From positions 1-11,900 of the forward strand of contig CBDUMS010000096.1 in assembly GCA_965368405.1 (NCBI GenBank): DNA of 11,900 nucleotides. The letters run 5' to 3'. The notes beneath the pieces were generated by a model that saw only the letters and a program-made list of their open reading frames with translations, searched no databases and was not told where the DNA came from. The stretch is from S012-113 sp965368405 (GTDB taxonomy: Bacteria > Bacteroidota > Bacteroidia > Cytophagales > Cyclobacteriaceae). Within the stretch, counting starts at the first letter, position 1, and every line of letters starts with the position of its first letter. Shown one piece after another: positions 7,790 to 11,900 of this stretch. Made by a program: the position numbers and the translations under genes.

Positions 7790-8366
7790 GTCTATAGCTG
7801 TAGCAAAAGGCGAACCTCAAAATTTGGCCTGGCACGAAAAACGCTTGAATTCCAGCAGAAAAGCTCTTTGGGGGCTTACCAATAAAATATCATTAGAAAA
7901 CATAGCCTCTCATGCTCCTAAAGAATCCACGCTTGTAAAACTCAAGGTAGTTTACAGCCGGGAAATAGAAGAGGTCTCTTATGAAGAATACCAACCTAAG
8001 CCAATTCGTTCTTTTCAATTGGTCACTTCAGACACCAAGTATCCGTATAAATATTTAGACCGAAATGAACTCAATGCGCTCTATCAAGAAAGGAACGGAG
8101 CAGATGAGATAATTATAATTCAAGACGGACATGTTACCGATACCAGCATCGGTAATCTCATCTTTTTAACAGAGGGTCGGTGGTATACCCCCTCAACTCC
8201 TCTATTACCAGGAACCATGCGAGCGAGGCTCTTGAATGAAGGCCAAATCGAGGAGGCCCTAATTACCGCGGATTCGCTTTATTCTTATGAAAAACTAATG
8301 GTTATAAATGCCCTTAACCCGTTCGATCCGGTACGGGCTTTACCTATTTCTTCGATTCGCCCTTAG
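7773..8366 (+). CDS. pabC: Aminotransferase class IV, PabC-like aminodeoxychorismate lyase
   Basis: A PLP enzyme expected to cleave 4-amino-4-deoxychorismate to p-aminobenzoate and pyruvate. At 197 residues it is short for the family (~270 in E. coli). The start MCLLFESIAVAKGEPQNL with WHEKRLNSSR (20-29) is the usual N-terminal strand and helix. Lys93 in YPYKYLDRNEL aligns with the PLP-binding lysine region, DEIIIIQDGHVTDTSIGN (111-128) with the conserved 'vtE..s.Nlf' segment (here Asp123), and YTPSTPLLPGTMRARLL (138-154) with the cofactor-phosphate site. The ATG at 7773 lies inside pabB, 17 bases before its end in another reading frame, which suggests translational coupling. Its 3' end overlaps the facing pseudouridine synthase gene. 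Branched-chain or D-amino-acid transaminase activity is the alternative; position next to pabB argues for PabC. Confidence 0.85.
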   Translation: MCLLFESIAVAKGEPQNLAWHEKRLNSSRKALWGLTNKISLENIASHAPKESTLVKLKVVYSREIEEVSYEEYQPKPIRSFQLVTSDTKYPYKYLDRNELNALYQERNGADEIIIIQDGHVTDTSIGNLIFLTEGRWYTPSTPLLPGTMRARLLNEGQIEEALITADSLYSYEKLMVINALNPFDPVRALPISSIRP

Positions 8367-9186
8367 GCGATTTCCCTCCCTTTTTCTTAAGCACGCCTAC
8401 CTCGCGGGCTGTTAAATGTCGCCACTTGCCTCGAGGCAAATTAGACTTATCGAGCCCGGCATAAACCACGCGATCGAGCTTACTAACCTGATAACCAAAA
8501 TTCTCAAATATTCGACGAACAATTCGATTTTTACCCGAATGAATTTCAACACCAACAGTAAGGCCATCTGCCGTAACAATGGCCAGGTCATCGACCTTAA
8601 CAGGGCCATCTTCTAAGTCAAAACCAGCTGAAATCGTATCAAAATGTTCTTGTTCAAGAGGTTTGTCTAATTCTGCCTTATAGATCTTTCGTATATTATA
8701 AGAAGGGTGGCTAAGCCTTTCTGCTAGATCGCCATCGTTGGTTAAGAGCAATAAGCCGGTAGTGTTTCTATCTAATCGACCAACAGGATAAAGTCGAACA
8801 TCGGAGGCTCTTTTTACCAAATCCATAACTGTTTTTCTATCGCCAGGATCCTTGGTGGTAGTAATAAAATCTTTGGGCTTATTTAGAAGGACATAGGCAT
8901 ATTCTTCTTTTTGCAGAAGCTTATTATCGAAGTATACCTTATCCCCCGGCATAACCTGAAAGCCCATTTCCGTTATTTTGCTCTTGTTTACTTTAATGCG
9001 GCCCTCGGCAATAAGGTTGTCTGCCTCCCTTCTAGAACACACTCCACTATGGGCGATATATCGATTAAGGCGAATACCTTTGCGATTAGTTGAGTCGGTG
9101 GTTTGGGGTACTGGAGCAGCAGAATCCTCTTTAGGCGAAGGACTTGCTTTTCCTTTAGATCGGGTATAATTAATTTTTTTAGCCAT
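8344..9186 (-). CDS. Pseudouridine synthase, RsuA/RluB/RluE/RluF family
   Basis: Predicted to isomerise uridine to pseudouridine in ribosomal RNA, most likely a large-subunit site (RluB-like). An S4 RNA-binding domain spans about 38-85 (IRLNRYIAHSGVCSRREAD, then GRIKVN). The catalytic domain runs about 95-265: VLLNKPKDFITTT (99-111), GRLDRNTTGLLLLTNDGDL (136-154, with catalytic Asp139) and the closing GKNRIVRRIFENFGY (218-232), the family's late signature. A low-complexity Lys/Ser/Pro-rich N-terminal extension (1-36) and a lysine-rich tail (267-280) frame the enzyme and probably aid RNA contact. RluB versus RluF or RsuA cannot be settled from sequence alone. A promoter-like element sits 7 bases before the start. 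The gene follows scpB after 61 bases and ends inside the pabC-like gene on the other strand. Confidence 0.92.
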   Translation of the reverse strand: MAKKINYTRSKGKASPSPKEDSAAPVPQTTDSTNRKGIRLNRYIAHSGVCSRREADNLIAEGRIKVNKSKITEMGFQVMPGDKVYFDNKLLQKEEYAYVLLNKPKDFITTTKDPGDRKTVMDLVKRASDVRLYPVGRLDRNTTGLLLLTNDGDLAERLSHPSYNIRKIYKAELDKPLEQEHFDTISAGFDLEDGPVKVDDLAIVTADGLTVGVEIHSGKNRIVRRIFENFGYQVSKLDRVVYAGLDKSNLPRGKWRHLTAREVGVLKKKGGKSPKGESKK

Positions 9187-9193
9187 TATTCTG

Positions 9194-9201
9194 CAAAGGT
9201 A
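9194..9201 (-). promoter_or_regulatory. TACCTTTG -7 element almost touching the pseudouridine synthase start
   Basis: Read on the minus strand, 9201-9194 is TACCTTTG, an exact match to the Bacteroidota TAnnTTTG element. The ATG (9186-9184) begins 8 bases after its last base. Since transcription in this phylum begins a few bases after the element, the mRNA would have almost no leader. A second match, TATGTTTG, lies at 9225-9218 and would give a leader of about 27 bases. No well-spaced -33 TTTG was found for the proximal element. Confidence 0.4.
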
Positions 9202-9247
9202 GCGGATTCGACCTTAGCAAACATAGTGGAAATTCCGTTCTGTGATA

Positions 9248-9832
9248 TTAACCTTCTGATGGAGGCTCGACGATTTCTTTGGAATCACCAATTTCGTTTT
9301 GCTCTGCCGAGAAATCCTTTGGGGTGGGCAGCTCGTTCAGTTCGTTAATGCCAAAGTAATCCATAAATCGCTGGCTGGTGCCATATAAAATTGGTCTACC
9401 GATAGAGTCTCCCTTCCCTTTGATTTCTACAAGGCCTTTTTCCAGAAGTTTGTTCACGGTATAATCGCAATTCACCCCTCTAATTTGTTCTATGTCTCCT
9501 TTAGTTACCGGCTGCTTATAGGCGATAATCGATAAGGTTTCGAGTGCCGATGTTGTTAGGCGACGTTTTGATTGTTGCTTTAATAAGATAGCTATACTGC
9601 CCTGATATGCTGGCTTTGTAAGAAATTGAAAGCCGCCTCCTGATTTAACGATAGTAAAAGAGTACTGCTCGTCTTCATACTTCTTCACTAACTCATCAAT
9701 TGCCTTATTAATATCCTTGTCCGGAACATCGGCGTCAAACATCTCGGAAAGGCTGCTCTTTATCTCACTGAGTTTTAGTGGACTCGATGAGCAGAAAATT
9801 AAGGCCTCAATGTGATTTATTAAGAACTTCAA
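9248..9832 (-). CDS. scpB: Segregation and condensation protein B
   Basis: Subunit of the SMC-ScpA-ScpB condensin complex, which compacts and segregates the chromosome; ScpB dimers bind the ScpA kleisin. The 194-residue protein has two winged-helix domains. The first opens with HIEALIFCSSSPLKLSEI (7-24, shown in part) and runs to FQFLTKP (68-74). The second opens with RRLTTSALETLSIIAYKQPV (90-109), continues with KGDIEQIRGVNCDYTVNKLL (111-130), and ends at GRPILYGTSQRFMDYFGI (145-162). The last ~30 residues are acidic and low-complexity. The only usable start is TTG at 9832-9830: an in-frame stop lies a few codons upstream and the next ATG would remove 30 residues of domain. The TTG overlaps the TGA of the preceding DksA-like gene. 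scpA is not in the window. Confidence 0.93.
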   Translation of the reverse strand: MKFLINHIEALIFCSSSPLKLSEIKSSLSEMFDADVPDKDINKAIDELVKKYEDEQYSFTIVKSGGGFQFLTKPAYQGSIAILLKQQSKRRLTTSALETLSIIAYKQPVTKGDIEQIRGVNCDYTVNKLLEKGLVEIKGKGDSIGRPILYGTSQRFMDYFGINELNELPTPKDFSAEQNEIGDSKEIVEPPSEG

Positions 9833-10221
9833 TTCTTCTTTTCTTCGAGCTTAGCTTCAATACTCATCATGGTATGTGGAACTGCACGGAGTCTTTCCTT
9901 AGGTATAAGCTTCCCTGTAACCTTACAGATGCCGTAGGTGCCATTTTTTATCCTGATAAGTGCGTTATTCAGATTGTTTATAAACTTCTGCTGTCGTGCT
10001 GCTAGCTCGTTCAGACTTTCTTTCTGACTGGTTTCCGCACCATCCTCCAAAACTTTCGAGGTTATGGTGGTATCTCCTGTACCACTATCTGAACTTCGGT
10101 TTAATGATTGCTTTAGAATATTCAGCTCATTAGCCGCTTTTTCTAGCTTGTCCTTGATTAGTTCCTCAAACTCTTTTAATTCCTTATCTGAGTATCGGGT
10201 TCTTTCGTCTTTTTCCTTCAT
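9829..10221 (-). CDS. DksA/TraR-family protein with degenerate zinc finger
   Basis: A small cytoplasmic protein of 130 residues of the DksA/TraR family, whose members enter the RNA polymerase secondary channel and alter transcription initiation, often with ppGpp. Residues 8-41 and about 65-92 form two charged helices, as in the DksA coiled coil, joined by a Ser/Gly/Thr-rich loop (43-55). The C-terminal finger region is YGICKVTGKLIPKERLRAVP (96-115) then HTMMSIEAK (116-124). The usual C-x2-C-x17-C-x2-C pattern is reduced to one cysteine: Cys99, then Thr102, Ser120 and Ala123 at the other three positions. Zinc binding in the normal way is therefore impossible, though the surrounding fold residues are kept. 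Its TGA overlaps the scpB start codon, suggesting coupled translation. The gene faces the DUF1207-like gene across 159 bases. Confidence 0.85.
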   Translation of the reverse strand: MKEKDERTRYSDKELKEFEELIKDKLEKAANELNILKQSLNRSSDSGTGDTTITSKVLEDGAETSQKESLNELAARQQKFINNLNNALIRIKNGTYGICKVTGKLIPKERLRAVPHTMMSIEAKLEEKKN

Positions 10222-10380
10222 TGGAATACTTAGATTAGTTGTAATGAGGCGAAAATAAGTTTTCAGCGAGAATTAAAAAATAGAAGATCAGTATTATTTC
10301 TAAATACAAATAGGGACTTTGACATAAAATCTACGCCTCCAATCACTATTAAACAGGGCTATACTTTATCTTTATAACTC
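10222..10380. other. Divergent intergenic region between the dksA-like and DUF1207-like genes
   Basis: This 159-base A+T-rich gap must hold promoters for both directions. For the plus strand there is a TTTG at 10318-10321 and a TATCTTTA (10367-10374) close to TAnnTTTG, but their spacing (45 bases) does not fit a single promoter. For the minus strand I found only imperfect elements. No hairpin, repeat or small reading frame stood out. Confidence 0.4.
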
Positions 10381-11262
10381 ATGGCACCTCAACAATTTAT
10401 GCAACGAGTTTTATTAATAATTGTTTTGGTAGCACCCTTTTCATTAAGCTCAAGTGCCCAAGAAAAAAGAGTTCAGCTTTTGGCAGAAGGGTTTTATTTT
10501 GACCCTTTATTGTACGACCCAACCGAGAGTTTAACATCAGCCGGAATTCTCGAAGTATGGGAGAATAACGAAGGTCAGTCGGGTGTATACATCCCTGTTA
10601 ATCTTGCATTTCATCAATCATTGGTTCGCTATAAGATCGACAGCACTCAAGGCTGGGAGTTTGGCATTCAAGCAGCTGCGTTTACCCAATTCGAGATTAA
10701 GCCTGTTGATGACGGCGTTTATTTAGGGGGAATGATGAATGTTGACTATCGTGCGACCGGGTTTATCCATTATAAAAACCGCAGGTTCACAATGCGCTTT
10801 CGACTTTTTCATATCTCATCTCATTTAGCTGATGACTACATTTTTCGAAACGACATAACAACCCCAACACCTAATACACTTAACTACGAACAGGTTGATT
10901 ACACCGCTTCTTTTGCACAAGGTGTTATGCGATACTATGCGCAGATTGGCTATATTTTTACCCCAAACAGTATCCGAGATCGTTTTTCAACACAATTCGG
11001 TATTCAGTTCCGACAAAAAAGGCGCGAAATGGATTTCATTCGTTTCATAGGTGGAATTGATGTAAAAATCTTCGAAGAGAATAAGTATAGTCCGAATTAT
11101 AGAGTAGGAGCTGGTATTGAAATGGGTCAATCCAATAAAACACATCTTGCCTTTCTTTTGGATTTCTATAATGGTAATCTTCCTTACAGTACACTTGAGT
11201 ATCGTGATATTACATGGCTTGGTGTAAGCTGTATTGTACTTCCTAAGAAAATCACAAATTGA
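10381..11262 (+). CDS. Outer-membrane beta-barrel-like protein, DUF1207-like
   Basis: An exported protein of 293 residues. The signal peptide ends at SLSSSAQ (about residue 27) after a strong hydrophobic core (9-20). An alternative start at Met7 (10399) would also give a valid signal peptide. The mature chain is a run of alternating hydrophobic/polar strands rich in Tyr, Phe and Gly, for example WEFGIQAAAFTQFEI, YRATGFIHYKNRRFTMRFRL and YAQIGYIF, as in a beta-barrel. The segment RLFHISSHLADDY (141-153) matches what I recall as the hallmark of DUF1207 proteins ('H.SSHL.DE'-type motif), found in diderm bacteria and without known function. Its stop is 7 bases before the next gene, so the two are probably one transcript. 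The family call is from memory of the motif. Confidence 0.72.
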   Translation: MAPQQFMQRVLLIIVLVAPFSLSSSAQEKRVQLLAEGFYFDPLLYDPTESLTSAGILEVWENNEGQSGVYIPVNLAFHQSLVRYKIDSTQGWEFGIQAAAFTQFEIKPVDDGVYLGGMMNVDYRATGFIHYKNRRFTMRFRLFHISSHLADDYIFRNDITTPTPNTLNYEQVDYTASFAQGVMRYYAQIGYIFTPNSIRDRFSTQFGIQFRQKRREMDFIRFIGGIDVKIFEENKYSPNYRVGAGIEMGQSNKTHLAFLLDFYNGNLPYSTLEYRDITWLGVSCIVLPKKITN

Positions 11263-11269
11263 ACAAATT

Positions 11270-11797
11270 ATGGCGTTAAGTAAACTATCTATTTATTCAA
11301 TCCTTGTACTCGTTTTTGTTGCCTGCAACGATATTGCGGAAAACTCAAGCCACTCGCTTTCCCATAGCCAAATCGCCAAGGAGATAATAGCAAATAGCGG
11401 CACCTGTACGCTCATCAGCTTAGACAGCTCAGGTCATCCACGAGCCAGGGTTATGGATCCTTTTCCAGTGGAAGATGACTTTGTGGTCTGGTTCGGTACC
11501 AATCCCATGAGTAGAAAAGTGACTGAGATTTCGAATGATTCCAGGGTGGTGGTTCACTATTACGATAAACGCCTATCGGCTTATGTAAGTGTTTATGGAA
11601 ATGCTGAGATCATTACCTCCGAAAACCTTCTTAAAAAGTATTGGAAATCATCCTGGAAGGAATTTTACCCAAACTATCCGAAAGGATATGCATTAGTTAA
11701 AGTCGTCCCAGAGCATATTGAATTGCTTAGCGAATCCCATGGTATCCTTGGGGATTCAATTACCTGGCAACCTGCTTTTGTTGATTTTAGTAAGTAG
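11270..11797 (+). CDS. Exported PNPOx-fold (pyridoxamine 5'-phosphate oxidase family) protein, probable lipoprotein
   Basis: A 175-residue protein with a split-barrel flavin-binding fold, normally used for FMN-, F420- or heme-linked redox chemistry. The core runs about 33-155: SQIAKEIIANSGTCTLISLD (33-52), GHPRARVMDP (55-64), FVVWFGTNPMSRKVTEI (71-87), RVVVHYYDK (92-100) and AYVSVYGNAEII (104-115). This is the order of strands and the 'T...sRK...i' helix of general-stress-protein-26-like members. The first 19 residues, ending VLVFVAC, look like a lipoprotein signal with Cys19 lipidated; Phe at -3 makes the lipobox imperfect. I chose the ATG at 11270, 7 bases after the upstream stop, over a TTG at 11234 that would overlap that gene and hide the signal. 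An exported location is unusual for this fold. Cofactor and substrate unknown. Confidence 0.8.
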   Translation: MALSKLSIYSILVLVFVACNDIAENSSHSLSHSQIAKEIIANSGTCTLISLDSSGHPRARVMDPFPVEDDFVVWFGTNPMSRKVTEISNDSRVVVHYYDKRLSAYVSVYGNAEIITSENLLKKYWKSSWKEFYPNYPKGYALVKVVPEHIELLSESHGILGDSITWQPAFVDFSK

Positions 11798-11820
11798 TGG
11801 TATTAGGCTTAAAGCAAGGA

Positions 11821-11900
11821 TTAGTTTCCTAAAATATCGGTAGCCGCATTATTACGTGGTATCAACAAATACTTTTTTTGCCTCCCATTTATATACTTTA
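11821..11900 (-). CDS. Possible 3' end of a convergent gene (partial)
   Basis: On the minus strand an open frame enters from the right edge and ends with TAA at 11823-11821. Its last residues would read KYINGRQKKYLLIPRN then NAATDILGN. A second frame on the same strand ending at 11852 (...WEAKKVFVDTT) is equally open over the few bases available, so neither can be trusted alone. The 23 bases between the PNPOx gene and this end show no terminator hairpin. No family recognised. Confidence 0.3.
   Translation of the reverse strand, partial: KYINGRQKKYLLIPRNNAATDILGN

Noticed and set aside
9103..9348. Plus-strand open frame spanning the gap between the scpB and pseudouridine synthase genes.
   Set aside because: It overlaps both well-supported minus-strand genes, the product has no recognisable domain, and no promoter or conserved start supports it.
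11234..11269. Longer TTG-initiated start for the PNPOx-fold protein.
   Set aside because: It would overlap the upstream gene by 29 bases and put a charged 12-residue tail before a clean signal sequence; the ATG at 11270 explains both gap and signal.
1..11900. Search for CRISPR repeats, tRNA/rRNA genes, transposase fragments, toxin-antitoxin pairs and phage genes.
   Set aside because: No direct-repeat arrays, no structural-RNA-like segments and no such protein families were seen; nearly all sequence is accounted for by ordinary genes of uniform style.

Overview
The window looks like chromosomal DNA from a free-living, probably aquatic member of the Bacteroidota (Cytophagales or Flavobacteriia type). 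This rests on the A+T-rich composition, the absence of clear Shine-Dalgarno sequences before starts, TAnnTTTG-type promoter elements, and gene families typical of that phylum: a head-GIN-domain lipoprotein, a PD40/OmpA outer-membrane protein, a DksA-like protein with a degenerate zinc finger, and a compact pabB-pabC pair. It is densely coded, with no insertion sequence, tRNA, rRNA, CRISPR array or gene-free stretch over about 160 bases. I see no defence, mobile or secondary-metabolite system; this reads as ordinary core-genome territory with a few unusual details.

Left block (1-4958, all minus strand). Transcription runs leftwards from a lipoprotein with a repetitive beta-helix-like GIN domain, through a PD40-propeller/OmpA-like protein, a VOC-fold protein and a secreted metallophosphoesterase, to a small membrane protein cut by the window edge. 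The first three genes are tightly spaced (start and stop codons about 2-10 bases apart). A 56-base gap precedes the phosphatase, and the edge gene starts 3 bases after the phosphatase stop. Most products are predicted to work in the envelope or outside the cell.

Middle block (5120-8366, plus strand). A likely promoter in the divergent 161-base gap serves a three-gene operon: bifunctional formiminotransferase-cyclodeaminase (ftcD), aminodeoxychorismate synthase component I (pabB) and a PabC-like aminodeoxychorismate lyase. All three touch folate: PabB and PabC make p-aminobenzoate, and FtcD loads a one-carbon unit from formiminoglutamate onto tetrahydrofolate. No glutaminase subunit (pabA) and no other hut gene lies in the window.

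Right-centre block (8344-10221, minus strand). A DksA/TraR-like protein is followed by scpB, whose TTG start overlaps the dksA-like stop, and then by an RsuA/RluB-type pseudouridine synthase that appears to have its own promoter almost on its start codon. The 3' end of that synthase gene overlaps the 3' end of the pabC-like gene by 23 bases on the opposite strand.

Right end (10381-11900). Plus-strand genes encode a DUF1207-like outer-membrane protein and, 7 bases later, a short PNPOx-fold protein that appears to be exported, probably as a lipoprotein. The last ~80 bases may hold the 3' end of a convergent minus-strand gene, but this is weak.
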